A stretch of DNA of 45,536 nucleotides from an uncultured Eubacterium sp. (GCA_958446835.1 CAUCXT010000024.1:1-45536), one strand, 5' to 3'. Counted from the first letter of the stretch, positions 8,918-17,693 are shown. Numbers and translations are program-made. The notes: generated by a model from the letters alone, not told the origin.

Positions 8918-10033
8918 CTAGTTTCCGATAAGTACTTTTATATACTGTTCAACCCTTTCCTCCCAGTTGAAATTTTTAAGATTAGCATATCCCTTTGAAA
9001 TCAACTCCTTTGCCAGCTCCGGTTGTTCGGTAAGACGTTTCATCTGCGATGCAATCTCATCTGTATTTTCCGGGTCTACCATAATTCCAGCATCCCTCAC
9101 AACCTCCTGAAGAGATGTTGCATTGGATGAAATTACCGGAACCCCAAGCTCCATCGCCTCAAGAGGCGGAAGCCCGAAGCCCTCTATCAGCGATAGAAAA
9201 ACCAGCCCTCTTGCATGTGCAAAAAGTGAATAGAATCTCTTGTCATCCATAAACTTATTGCAGTGTATGTGCTTCTTCACCTCATCCGTGAGAGTAATAT
9301 CATGCTTATCCTCAAGCACCGACAAATCCGGCAGCCCGGCAACCTCAATGTCATACGGATTTTCCGTCATTTCGTAATATTTTGCGTATGCTTTTATAAG
9401 TCCGGCTGCATTTTTATGCGGCAGCTTGGATGTTATTCCGTAGAAATAATTTTCCGGAATATCCGAAAGTTCCTCCGTCTCCATGTTATGAGGTTCATAA
9501 CCGTGGAGTATTACATGCGTCTTTTTTTCCGCCTTCGGAACAATTTTTAATATATCCTGCTTTGAGTACTCTGAAATAGTGATAACTTTATCCGCAGTTT
9601 TTATCGAGCTCTTCATTCTGAGCATGACGTATGCATTCTGCACGCGGTTAAGCACTCCTGGAAAATGCTTATCATAGTAGAACGGAATGAGGTCATGGAC
9701 TATAATGACATCCTTCACCGGGCAGAACAGTGATGTGAATCCTCGTGGGAACACCACCTCGTCAAGCTTCAGCTTCTTTATATAAGAATTGACCCTCACT
9801 GTCTCCCACAGCAATATCGCCTTATTGCTGTTTATGTCAAGCTCCACGCTGTGAAACTCAACACCATCGACATCGAAATCCTCCCTGTTGTTCTCATTGC
9901 CTATGACAACCAGCTCATGCTCCTTGGAAAGCTGTCGCGCAAGCCTTGTCACAACCGACTTAGTTATATTATATATTCCAATGCTCTTGCTTGTACCTTT
10001 TACAAGCTTGGCGCAGTCAAAACCTATTCGCAT
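8918..10033 (-). CDS. Glycosyltransferase family 4
   Basis: A 371-residue GT-B fold enzyme transferring a sugar from a nucleotide donor. The C-terminal half carries the GT4 signature SLIEGFGLPPLEAMELGVPVISS (written here as ending in ISS; near residue 280), with the E-x7-E donor-binding pair, and ends with the typical helix NFNWEERVEQYIKVL. The N-terminal acceptor domain has IVHDLIPFYY and the VITISEYSKQDI linker. There is no membrane segment. It overlaps the Crp/Fnr gene by 10 nt and sits just ahead of the DUF2974 gene. No polysaccharide cluster surrounds it, so the acceptor is unknown; a glycolipid or cell-surface glycan is plausible. Confidence 0.88.
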   Translation of the reverse strand: MRIGFDCAKLVKGTSKSIGIYNITKSVVTRLARQLSKEHELVVIGNENNREDFDVDGVEFHSVELDINSNKAILLWETVRVNSYIKKLKLDEVVFPRGFTSLFCPVKDVIIVHDLIPFYYDKHFPGVLNRVQNAYVMLRMKSSIKTADKVITISEYSKQDILKIVPKAEKKTHVILHGYEPHNMETEELSDIPENYFYGITSKLPHKNAAGLIKAYAKYYEMTENPYDIEVAGLPDLSVLEDKHDITLTDEVKKHIHCNKFMDDKRFYSLFAHARGLVFLSLIEGFGLPPLEAMELGVPVISSNATSLQEVVRDAGIMVDPENTDEIASQMKRLTEQPELAKELISKGYANLKNFNWEERVEQYIKVLIGN

Positions 10034-10725
10034 ATATCATCCTCCAATTTCATAAGAGTAAAACTGTTCTTGTGATACTCTATTATTCCCTCTTTTTTTA
10101 ATCTTCCAAGCATAGCCGAAAGCGCACTTCTGTCCGCCGCGAGATAATCTGCCATCCCGGCTCTGTCAAGGCTTATCGTAAAGCTGTTATTGCCTGCCTC
10201 CACCGCCTGTTCCTTGAGATATGACAGAATCTTCTCCCTGAGCGAGCGCTGTGAAAGATGCTCAATCCTGTTGGTGAGAAAAACATTCTTCCTTGCAAAC
10301 ATATAGACAAGCTTTCTGCTTATTGTGCCTCCGTAATCTGCCCCGATAAGCTTCTCATACGGGAACCATAGAACAACCGCGTCACTGTCCGCATACACAT
10401 CTACCGTAGCAGCACAGCCGGAGCATGCAAATGCCTCCCCAAATATATCTCCCTTATGCAGATGTGCGAGTATTGTAGAATTTCCCCAGAAGTCATCCTT
10501 CACAACCCGCGCATTGCCGGACAGCAGCACGCCCAGCTCATCCACCCTGCTGCCAAGTCTTATAATATTCTCCCCTGATTTTATCTGTTTTCTGTGCATG
10601 CCGCACTCACGCAGCACCCTCTCAAGCTCATCCGCAGATAAACCCGAAAACAGCGGCAGCTTCGATATCACTTCAGCATGCCCGCCAATATCCGCCATAT
10701 CAGATATATTGATATTACCCGTCAT
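10024..10725 (-). CDS. Crp/Fnr-family transcriptional regulator
   Basis: A 233-residue regulator. The N-terminal cyclic-nucleotide-like beta barrel (about 20-140, LPLFSGLSADELERVL then GDIFGEAFACSG) is followed by a dimer helix and a winged HTH (about 165-225, LDRAGMADYLAADRSALSAMLGRL). There is no Fnr-type N-terminal Cys cluster; two Cys sit in ACSGCA within the barrel and could respond to redox, haem or NO, but that is speculation. It leads an operon with the glycosyltransferase, DUF2974 and AEC genes, and diverges from a ferredoxin gene. In many Clostridia a similar Crp/Fnr protein neighbours ferredoxin and hybrid-cluster genes, so control of the divergent promoter is likely. Confidence 0.9.
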   Translation of the reverse strand: MTGNINISDMADIGGHAEVISKLPLFSGLSADELERVLRECGMHRKQIKSGENIIRLGSRVDELGVLLSGNARVVKDDFWGNSTILAHLHKGDIFGEAFACSGCAATVDVYADSDAVVLWFPYEKLIGADYGGTISRKLVYMFARKNVFLTNRIEHLSQRSLREKILSYLKEQAVEAGNNSFTISLDRAGMADYLAADRSALSAMLGRLKKEGIIEYHKNSFTLMKLEDDICE

Positions 10726-10880
10726 CCTGTCTTTTCCTCTTTAAAACTATATTCTCACTTTAACGCACATTTTTTGTCATCTTATAACATTCATACCATC
10801 AGCCTGCATACTACCAGTATACATACTAGTGCTTAAATGTTCACATATCCACACTCATTTATTCCCGAAATAAATTTAAT

Positions 10881-10931
10881 ATCGGTTTAAAAGCTCAACT
10901 ATAATAGTATTATGTTGTAATAACAACCGAT
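10881..10931 (+). promoter_or_regulatory. Ferredoxin-gene promoter with overlapping dyads
   Basis: TATAAT at 10900-10905 has a poor -35 (TTAATA at 10876-10881, 18 nt away). It is bracketed by ATCGGTT (10881-10887) and its inverted copy AACCGAT (10925-10931). Inside, GTTGT-AATA-ACAAC (10914-10927) lies just after the -10 box, where a repressor would block initiation. The 288-nt divergent gap 10726-11013 also holds AGTAT-AC-ATACT (10816-10827) nearer the Crp gene. The likely binder is the divergent Crp/Fnr regulator. Confidence 0.45.
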
Positions 10932-11013
10932 TTATGTTTACAATTATATTATTATGTGGTTGTAAAATCAATAAATAAACTCATTGAGAATATAAATTTA
11001 TTAAGGAGAAAAT

Positions 11014-11784
11014 ATGATAAGACAGATAATTAAGATTGATGAGGAAAAATGTACAGGCTGCGGTCTGTGTGCAACAGCATGCCACGAGGGAGCTATAGAT
11101 ATAGTTGACGGAAAGGCTAAGCTTGTCCGCGAGCATTATTGTGATGGTCTCGGCGACTGTCTCCCTGCCTGCCCTGTGGATGCAATACACTTTGAACAGC
11201 GCGAAGCACCTGCCTATGATGAAGCTGCCGTTCTCGCCTCAAAGGCTGCAAAGCAGTCGGAATCCTCAAAGCCCGCACCTGTTTTCCACGGCTGCCCGGG
11301 AACACGTTCAAGAGTAATATCACATGCTAGGAACAATAGCGGCTTAAATGCAGCTTCCGCCGACGGCAATGGCAGCACCACCTCTCCTGCCAACGCTTCC
11401 GACAGCCTCAATGCTAACACAAGTGAGCTCATGCAATGGCCTGTACAGATTAAGCTTGTCCCGATATGTGCCCCATATTTCGACGGTGCCAATCTTCTCA
11501 TCGCCGCAGATTGCACAGCATACGCTTACGGTAGTTTCCACAAGCGCTTTATAAAGAATCATGTCACAGTAATCGGCTGTCCTAAACTTGACGATGTCGA
11601 CTACACTGAAAAACTTACACAGATTATCGCCAATAACAATATAAAGAGCGTGACCATCGTCCGTATGGAGGTTCCTTGCTGCGGCGGCATAGAGAATGCC
11701 GCAAAGAACGCGCTTAAGGCAAGCGGCAAATTCATACCTTGGCAGGTGTATACAATATCCACCGAAGGGGAGATATTGGAGTAA
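11014..11784 (+). CDS. 4Fe-4S ferredoxin-like protein with C-terminal Cys-Cys domain
   Basis: A 256-residue iron-sulfur protein. Cluster one is CTGCGLCATAC (Cys13, 16, 19, 23). The second site is CDGLGDCLPACP (Cys43, 49, 53), which lacks the usual second Cys (Leu at 46). After a Ser/Ala/Asn-rich linker (about 70-135) comes a second domain (about 145-256, LVPICAPYFDGANLLIAADC and VRMEVPCCGG) that is conserved in this clostridial family, in which the paired Cys may bind metal. Probably an electron carrier tied to redox or nitrosative stress, since similar proteins sit beside Crp/Fnr and hybrid-cluster genes; no hcp is present here. The ATG follows AAGGAGAAAAT. Confidence 0.8.
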   Translation: MIRQIIKIDEEKCTGCGLCATACHEGAIDIVDGKAKLVREHYCDGLGDCLPACPVDAIHFEQREAPAYDEAAVLASKAAKQSESSKPAPVFHGCPGTRSRVISHARNNSGLNAASADGNGSTTSPANASDSLNANTSELMQWPVQIKLVPICAPYFDGANLLIAADCTAYAYGSFHKRFIKNHVTVIGCPKLDDVDYTEKLTQIIANNNIKSVTIVRMEVPCCGGIENAAKNALKASGKFIPWQVYTISTEGEILE

Positions 11785-11805
11785 ACAGCAATATTCTGTA
11801 TAGGC

Positions 11806-11988
11806 TTCGGGTGTCAAAACATGCCCATTTAATCTGTGAGTGTATAACGTATTGTATTTATGCATATCCGCTCCGTTGTCCGAAGCAAGATGTTCTAAGA
11901 ACATCTAAACTTCTCCCAAAGTCGTGATATGCATAAATACAATACGTTATACACAGCTAGGTTTATATAGCATGTTTTGGCACCCGAA
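11806..11988. repeat. Large nested palindromic element (MITE-like)
   Basis: The outer arms 11806-11825 and 11969-11988 (TTCGGGTGTCAAAACATGC and its complement) match but for one base. The inner arms 11840-11868 and 11926-11954 are a perfect 29-nt inverted repeat beginning GTGTATAACGTATT. At the centre lies a third perfect hairpin, AGATGTTCT-A-AGAACATCT (11888-11906). It encodes no protein and lies between the convergent ferredoxin and uvrA genes. A shortened relative lies at 42978-43045. Outer homology may extend a few bases further (TATAGG/CCATATA). Both a non-autonomous mobile element and a structured RNA are possible. Confidence 0.8.
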
Positions 11989-12034
11989 TCCATATAAGTA
12001 ACTGCCAAGCAAAAACTACAAAACAAAAATTATC

Positions 12035-12085
12035 TAAAAAACAAGGTTCATAACCTTACGCATTACACGCGCAGGTTATGAACCT
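12035..12085 (-). terminator. Terminator of the uvrBA operon
   Basis: AGGTTCATAACCT (12044-12056) pairs perfectly with AGGTTATGAACCT (12073-12085). On the minus strand a T-rich tract follows, about 95 nt after the uvrA stop. Confidence 0.8.
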
Positions 12086-12177
12086 CATTTAATTTGTACC
12101 TATAATCTCTTCCTATCTATCATCTATTTCTGCCATACTCGTCCGGCTTTGCGTTTTTCTGTTATACTTGTTCAGCC

Positions 12178-15012
12178 TTAATTGAGATACTTCTTCACGA
12201 ACTGTCCTGTGTATGACTTCTTGTTCTTGGCAACCTCCTCCGGGGTTCCCTTGGCTATCACGGTTCCACCGCCTTCGCCGCCCTCCGGTCCGATATCTAT
12301 AAGATAGTCTGCCGTCTTTATTACATCAAGGTTATGTTCAATGACAACTACCGTATTACCGCTGTCCGAAAGTCTCCTGAGAATGTCGACAAGCTTATGG
12401 ACATCCGCGAAGTGAAGTCCTGTTGTAGGCTCGTCAAGAATGTAGATTGTCTTGCCTGTTCCACGTCTGCTCAGCTCCGTGGCAAGCTTGATTCTCTGCG
12501 CCTCTCCACCCGAAAGCTCTGTTGACGGCTGTCCAAGTCTTATATATGATAGTCCTACTTCGTTCATCGTCTCAATCTTTCTTCTGATTGAAGGTACATT
12601 CTCAAAGAACTTCACAGCTTCCTCAACAGTCATATTGAGTACATCATATATACTCTTTCCCTTGTACTTTACCTCAAGAGTCTCCCTGTTATAGCGCTTG
12701 CCACCACAGACTTCACATGGCACATATACATCCGGGAGGAAATGCATCTCAATCTTGATTATTCCGTCACCGCCACATGCCTCACAGCGTCCTCCCTTGA
12801 CATTAAAACTGAAACGCCCCTTAGAATAGCCCCGCGCCTTGGCATCGGAAGTTGAGGCAAACAAATCCCTTATCAGGTCAAAAGCGCCTGTGTAAGTGGC
12901 AGGGTTAGAACGCGGTGTTCTTCCTATAGGCGACTGGTCAATCGCTATAACCTTATCCAGCTTATCGATTCCTATAATGTCATCATGCTCGCCCGGTATA
13001 GTCCGCGCCCTATTGAGGTCTCTTGCCAGTCTCTTATACAATATCTCATTCACAAGGCTGCTCTTTCCCGAACCGGAAACACCGGTGACACAAGTAAAAA
13101 TGCCAAGTGGAATATCTACATCTATATTCTTAAGGTTATTCTGCCTTGCACCCTTTATTGTGAGATAACCTGTAGGTTTTCTCCTCTCCTCCGGGACAAG
13201 TATTTTCCTTCTTCCGCTGAGGTACGCACCTGTTATGGAGTTCTCATTCTTCATTATCTCCTCTGCTGTACCTGTAGCTATAACCTCACCACCATGTTCG
13301 CCTGCCGCAGGACCAATATCAACGATGTAGTCCGCTGCACGCATGGTATCCTCATCATGCTCTACAACTATAAGCGTGTTTCCTAAGTCCCTAAGCTTCA
13401 TAAGTGCTGAAAGAAGCTTATCGTTATCCCTCTGGTGAAGACCAATACTAGGTTCATCAAGGATATATGCCACACCCACAAGACCTGAACCAATCTGTGT
13501 CGCAAGCCTTATTCTCTGTGCCTCACCTCCGGACAATGTTCCGGTCGCACGCGAAAGTGTAAGGTATTCAAGACCAACATTCACAAGGAATCCAAGTCTT
13601 GCCTTTATTTCCTTCAATATCTGCTCTCCGATAGTCTGCTGAACAGGTGACAGCACCAGATTATCAAGAAATGCCTTAAGCTTCACAATAGACATATCTG
13701 TCATCTGGAAAATATTTATTCCACCTACTGTGACAGCAAGCGATGTTGCCTTAAGACGCTGTCCCTTACATACCTCACAAGGTGTAATCTTCATAAATGT
13801 CTCATATTCCTGCTTCATGCTGTCCGAGGCAGTCTCGCGGTACCTCTTCTGCATATTGCGTATAAGACCCTCGAACGTTATATCGTACACGCCAACTCCA
13901 CGCTGACCGCGATAATGCACCTTGACCGTATGTCCGTCGGTTCCGTTGACAAGAATATTCTTAATCTCCGCCGGGTAGTCCTTATAAGGCGTGCTCAGGC
14001 TGAAATTGTATTCCTCGGCAAGTGCCTTCAGGATGGCTCTTGTAAAGCTGCCCTCCTCTGTTGATGACTGCCAGCCCAATGCCGCAATCGCTCCCTCATC
14101 AATGCTCAGTCTCTTATCCGGAATAATCAGATCCATATCAAATTCCATCTTATAGCCAAGACCGAAACACTCAGGGCATGCACCAAATGGGTTATTGAAG
14201 GAGAAGCTTCTAGGCTCCATCTCCTCGACACTTATTCCACAATCAGGACATGCAAAGCTCTGGCTGAAATTGAGCATCTCGCCATCGATAATATCTATCA
14301 TCACAAGACCATCTGCCAATGCAAGCGCGCTCTCAACCGACTCTGTAAGGCGCTTCTCAATACCCTCTTTCACAGAAAGTCTGTCAATAACAATCTCTAT
14401 ATTATGCTTCTTGTTCTTCTCAAGCTTGATTTCCTCTGAAAGCTCGTATATTATACCGTCAACTCTCACACGGACATAGCCGCTCTTCTTCGCACTCTCA
14501 AGAACCTTCACATGTTCGCCCTTGCGTCCTCTCACAACCGGCGCAAGTACTTGAAACTTAGTTCGCTCAGGCAGCCCCATAATCTGGTCGACAATCTGGT
14601 CAACCGACTGCTTCTTGATTTCCCTTCCACACTTAGGACAATGTACAATTCCAACTCTTGCATAGAGAAGTCTCATATAGTCATATATCTCTGTGACAGT
14701 TCCGACTGTGGAACGCGGGTTGCGGTTGGTCGACTTCTGGTCAATGGAAATCGCCGGTGACAATCCCTCAATGCTGTCCACATCCGGCTTCTCCATCTGA
14801 CCTAAGAACTGTCTTGCATAGGATGAGAGCGACTCCATATAACGCCTCTGTCCCTCTGCATATATAGTGTCAAACGCAAGAGATGACTTACCCGAACCGC
14901 TCACTCCTGTGAGAACGGTAAAGGAATCCCTTGGTATATCAACATCAATCCCCTTAAGATTATGTTCTCTCGCACCTCTTATCTTTATATAATTTCTAGA
15001 ATATAAAGCCAT
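12178..15012 (-). CDS. uvrA: Excinuclease ABC subunit A
   Basis: UvrA finds bulky DNA lesions and loads UvrB in nucleotide excision repair. The 944-residue protein has two ABC ATPase halves, each with Walker A GVSGSGKSS (near residues 34 and 640) and a signature (LSGGEAQRIRLATQIGSG and LSGGEAQRIKLATELSRR). It has the three zinc modules (CPKCG near 121, CPDCG...CPECFGLG near 254-283, CEACGGDG...CEVCGGKR near 740-766). Full length for the family. The ATG follows GGAGGAATAGAAG, which overlaps the end of uvrB, only 3 nt away, so the two are one operon controlled by LexA. The long terminator at 12035-12085 ends it. Confidence 0.98.
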   Translation of the reverse strand: MALYSRNYIKIRGAREHNLKGIDVDIPRDSFTVLTGVSGSGKSSLAFDTIYAEGQRRYMESLSSYARQFLGQMEKPDVDSIEGLSPAISIDQKSTNRNPRSTVGTVTEIYDYMRLLYARVGIVHCPKCGREIKKQSVDQIVDQIMGLPERTKFQVLAPVVRGRKGEHVKVLESAKKSGYVRVRVDGIIYELSEEIKLEKNKKHNIEIVIDRLSVKEGIEKRLTESVESALALADGLVMIDIIDGEMLNFSQSFACPDCGISVEEMEPRSFSFNNPFGACPECFGLGYKMEFDMDLIIPDKRLSIDEGAIAALGWQSSTEEGSFTRAILKALAEEYNFSLSTPYKDYPAEIKNILVNGTDGHTVKVHYRGQRGVGVYDITFEGLIRNMQKRYRETASDSMKQEYETFMKITPCEVCKGQRLKATSLAVTVGGINIFQMTDMSIVKLKAFLDNLVLSPVQQTIGEQILKEIKARLGFLVNVGLEYLTLSRATGTLSGGEAQRIRLATQIGSGLVGVAYILDEPSIGLHQRDNDKLLSALMKLRDLGNTLIVVEHDEDTMRAADYIVDIGPAAGEHGGEVIATGTAEEIMKNENSITGAYLSGRRKILVPEERRKPTGYLTIKGARQNNLKNIDVDIPLGIFTCVTGVSGSGKSSLVNEILYKRLARDLNRARTIPGEHDDIIGIDKLDKVIAIDQSPIGRTPRSNPATYTGAFDLIRDLFASTSDAKARGYSKGRFSFNVKGGRCEACGGDGIIKIEMHFLPDVYVPCEVCGGKRYNRETLEVKYKGKSIYDVLNMTVEEAVKFFENVPSIRRKIETMNEVGLSYIRLGQPSTELSGGEAQRIKLATELSRRGTGKTIYILDEPTTGLHFADVHKLVDILRRLSDSGNTVVVIEHNLDVIKTADYLIDIGPEGGEGGGTVIAKGTPEEVAKNKKSYTGQFVKKYLN

Positions 15013-15015
15013 CTT

Positions 15016-16995
15016 CTATTCCTCCAGCATACTCTTCTTTATCTCAATTATCCGGTCACGCAGCTCTGCCGCACGCTCAAAGTCAAGCTCCGCTGCCGCC
15101 TTGTGCATCTGCTTACTGAGTTCCTTGAGAAGCTTCTCAAGCTCCTTATGGCTCATCGACTCGATATCCTTCTCCATATCTGCCTTCGGCTCTGTTGCCG
15201 CCTTAGATATAGCTATGAGGTCACGCACCGCCTTCTTGATGGTAGTGGGTGTGATACCATGCTCATCATTATACTTCTTCTGTATCTCCCTACGTCTCTG
15301 TGTCTCTTCTATAGCATGGCGCATAGAATCGGTAATCACATCAGCATACATAATTACCCTTCCATCGGCGTTACGTGCTGCTCGCCCTATCGTCTGGATG
15401 AGCGATGTCTCCGAACGCAGGAAACCCTCCTTATCGGCATCAAGAATCGCCACAAGCGTAATCTCAGGAATATCAAGTCCTTCTCTCAGAAGATTGATTC
15501 CCACAAGCACATCGAACACATCAAGTCTCATATCCCTTATAATCTCTGCACGCTCAAGTGTATCAATATCAGAGTGAAGATACCTTACCCTGATACCAGC
15601 TTCCTTCATATAGTTCGTCAAATCCTCCGCCATTCTCTTGGTGAGCGTTGTTATGAGAACCTTGTTATGTTTGCCAACTTCCTTATTGACTTCTCCTATA
15701 AGGTCATCAATCTGCCCTTCAACAGGCCTTACTGTAATCTCCGGGTCAAGAAGTCCTGTAGGTCTTATAATCTGCTCCGTCCTGAGAAGCTCATGCTCGG
15801 CTTCGTAATCGGAAGGTGTCGCGGACACGAACAGCATCTGGTCAATCTTTCCCTCGAACTCCTCAAAATTCAATGGTCTGTTATCCAGCGCAGATGGCAG
15901 ACGGAAGCCGTAATCGACAAGCGTTGTCTTACGTGACCTGTCACCTGCGTACATACCTCTTATCTGAGGTATTGTGATATGCGACTCATCGACTATAATC
16001 AGAAAATCCTCAGGGAAATAATCTATAAGTGTATAAGGCGGTGTCCCCGGCGCAAGTCCCGCAAGGTGCCGCGAATAGTTCTCAATGCCGGAGCAGAAGC
16101 CTGTCTCAAGCATCATCTCCACGTCAAAGCTCGTTCTCTCCTTGATACGCTGAGCCTCCAAGAGCTTATCCTCGCTCTTAAAGTACGCTACTCTCTCCTC
16201 CATCTCCTGCCTGATATTAGCCGCCGCCTCGATCATCTTCTCGCGCGGCACAACATAGTGCGAAGCAGGGAATATTGCCACATGCGAAAGCTCCGCCTTC
16301 TTCTCACCGGTAAGCACATCTATCTCCGTGAGCCTGTCTATCTCATCGCCGAAAAACTCGATCCTTACCGCCCTGTCCGTGGACGCCGCAGGGAATACCT
16401 CAAGTACATCCCCTCTTACCCTGAAAGAGCCTCGCTTAAAATCCATGTCATTTCTGGTATACTGATTGTCGACAAGCTTCCTTATAATCTCGTCCCTGTC
16501 CTTCTCCATGCCCGGACGCAGCGATACAACCATGCTCTCATAATCGACAGGGCTACCAAGTCCATATATACATGAAACACTGGCTACAATAATGACATCC
16601 TTCCGCTCTGAGAGTGCTGCGGTGGCGGAATGTCGCAGCTTATCTATCTCATCATTTATAGAGGAATCCTTCTCAATATAAGTGTCCGTGGACGGCACAT
16701 AAGCCTCCGGCTGATAGTAATCATAATATGACACGAAATACTCAACTGCGTTCTCAGGAAAGAATTCCTTCATCTCACCATAAAGCTGTCCAGCCAATGT
16801 CTTGTTGTGCGATATGATAAGAGTCGGCTTGTTAAGAGCTGCTATGACATTCGCCATCGTGAACGTCTTACCCGAACCTGTAACTCCAAGAAGCGTCTCG
16901 AACTGATTTCCCTCCCTGAAGCCCTTCACAAGCTCTTCAATGGCATGCGGCTGGTCACCCGTAGGTGCGTATTCAGAATGTAGCTTGAACTCCAT
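15016..16995 (-). CDS. uvrB: Excinuclease ABC subunit B
   Basis: UvrB verifies damage after handover from UvrA and recruits UvrC for incision. The 659-residue protein has Walker A GVTGSGKT (39-46), the beta-hairpin region YYDYYQPEAYVPSTDTYIEKD (about 92-112), helicase motifs (VDESHITIPQIRGMYAGDRSRK; GINLLREGLDIPE; QTIGRAARN) and the C-terminal UVR domain (about 622-657, LSKQMHKAAAELDFERAAELRD). Order and length are normal. It is the first gene of the uvrB-uvrA operon. A promoter at 17111-17139 and a LexA box at 17149-17160 lie upstream, so it is SOS-induced. Confidence 0.98.
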   Translation of the reverse strand: MEFKLHSEYAPTGDQPHAIEELVKGFREGNQFETLLGVTGSGKTFTMANVIAALNKPTLIISHNKTLAGQLYGEMKEFFPENAVEYFVSYYDYYQPEAYVPSTDTYIEKDSSINDEIDKLRHSATAALSERKDVIIVASVSCIYGLGSPVDYESMVVSLRPGMEKDRDEIIRKLVDNQYTRNDMDFKRGSFRVRGDVLEVFPAASTDRAVRIEFFGDEIDRLTEIDVLTGEKKAELSHVAIFPASHYVVPREKMIEAAANIRQEMEERVAYFKSEDKLLEAQRIKERTSFDVEMMLETGFCSGIENYSRHLAGLAPGTPPYTLIDYFPEDFLIIVDESHITIPQIRGMYAGDRSRKTTLVDYGFRLPSALDNRPLNFEEFEGKIDQMLFVSATPSDYEAEHELLRTEQIIRPTGLLDPEITVRPVEGQIDDLIGEVNKEVGKHNKVLITTLTKRMAEDLTNYMKEAGIRVRYLHSDIDTLERAEIIRDMRLDVFDVLVGINLLREGLDIPEITLVAILDADKEGFLRSETSLIQTIGRAARNADGRVIMYADVITDSMRHAIEETQRRREIQKKYNDEHGITPTTIKKAVRDLIAISKAATEPKADMEKDIESMSHKELEKLLKELSKQMHKAAAELDFERAAELRDRIIEIKKSMLEE

Positions 16996-17110
16996 GTGCT
17001 CATCTTCTTTCTTTTATTGTAATCTGTATAAACTTAATCGACCATAAAAACATGCGCATAATAAATTCATAATCAATCAACTCTTTTATTATGTGACAAA
17101 TTCATAATTG

Positions 17111-17139
17111 ATATTAACATAAAAGAGCTATTTTGTCCA
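17111..17139 (-). promoter_or_regulatory. uvrBA promoter
   Basis: On the minus strand TGGACA (17134-17139) and TAATAT (17111-17116) are 17 nt apart. A 9-bp inverted repeat, CTCTTTTAT/ATAAAAGAG, surrounds the -10 region, and a direct repeat AATTCATAAT occurs twice in the 5' leader. Confidence 0.65.
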
Positions 17140-17148
17140 TAGATTTTA

Positions 17149-17160
17149 GAACGTTTGTTC
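17149..17160. promoter_or_regulatory. LexA (DinR) box
   Basis: GAACGTTTGTTC fits the Firmicutes SOS box GAAC-N4-GTTC. It lies 9 bp upstream of the uvrBA -35 box and 2 bp past the stop codon of the acetyltransferase gene. LexA repression released by DNA damage is expected. Confidence 0.85.
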
Positions 17161-17162
17161 GT

Positions 17163-17693
17163 TTATATTTCATCATAGCGATACACACGCTCATACAAAA
17201 CACTTCTAAGATACTTAAATCGTTCCTCATTGATGGACTCATGTGATGTCATAATAAAGAGCGGAACCGGATTTTTCCCCACCGACATCGGAGGCTGTAT
17301 ATAGTGATACTCGTTGAGTATAAAGCCATTTCTGCTGTAAAAGCCTATTCTTCTGCGCGCCAGCTCATTTTCCGGAAGCTCCACCTCAAGGCAGAGCTGC
17401 TTGTCCATCAGTTCATGCAGCCTATGTAAAACCTCTGCACCGATACCTCCGTTCCGGTATTCAGGATTCACCGCAAAGTGTTCTACATACGCAAATTCAT
17501 CAAAATCCCACACAGATATAAACGCTTTTATCTCATTCTCCCCACCATCGACAACATATATATCATATTCAGGGTTTTCAAACAGCGCCCTTTGTTCCAC
17601 ATAATCTCTGTACTCGTCCTCAGGGAAGCTCTGCTCCATGATATTAAACACCGAATCAAATTCATTTACATCTATCTTTCTCAGTTCCAACAT
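17163..17693 (-). CDS. GNAT-family N-acetyltransferase
   Basis: A 176-residue acetyl-CoA dependent acyltransferase. The fold is visible as LRKIDVNEFDSVFNIMEQSFPEDEY (N-terminal strand and helix), FAVNPEYRNGGIGAEVLHRLHEL (about 75-97, the acetyl-CoA loop Q/R-x-x-G-x-G/A, here RNGGIG) and GFYSRNGFILNEYHYIQP (about 117-134). I start at the ATG at 17691-17693 because GGAG lies upstream at normal spacing; an ATG four codons earlier overlaps the SD. The substrate cannot be predicted. Its stop touches the LexA box of uvrB, and no terminator separates it from uvrB, so readthrough into uvrBA is possible. Confidence 0.85.
   Translation of the reverse strand: MLELRKIDVNEFDSVFNIMEQSFPEDEYRDYVEQRALFENPEYDIYVVDGGENEIKAFISVWDFDEFAYVEHFAVNPEYRNGGIGAEVLHRLHELMDKQLCLEVELPENELARRRIGFYSRNGFILNEYHYIQPPMSVGKNPVPLFIMTSHESINEERFKYLRSVLYERVYRYDEI

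Noticed and set aside
11344..11904. A 186-codon minus-strand frame crossing into the palindrome
   Set aside because: Antisense to the ferredoxin-like gene and running into the non-coding repeat; not protein-like.
11806..11988. CRISPR array or attachment site
   Set aside because: There are nested inverted arms, not regularly spaced direct repeats, and no cas or integrase gene in the window.
15103..15936. A 277-codon plus-strand frame opposite uvrB
   Set aside because: Lies wholly antisense to a certain uvrB reading frame, with skewed composition and no motif.
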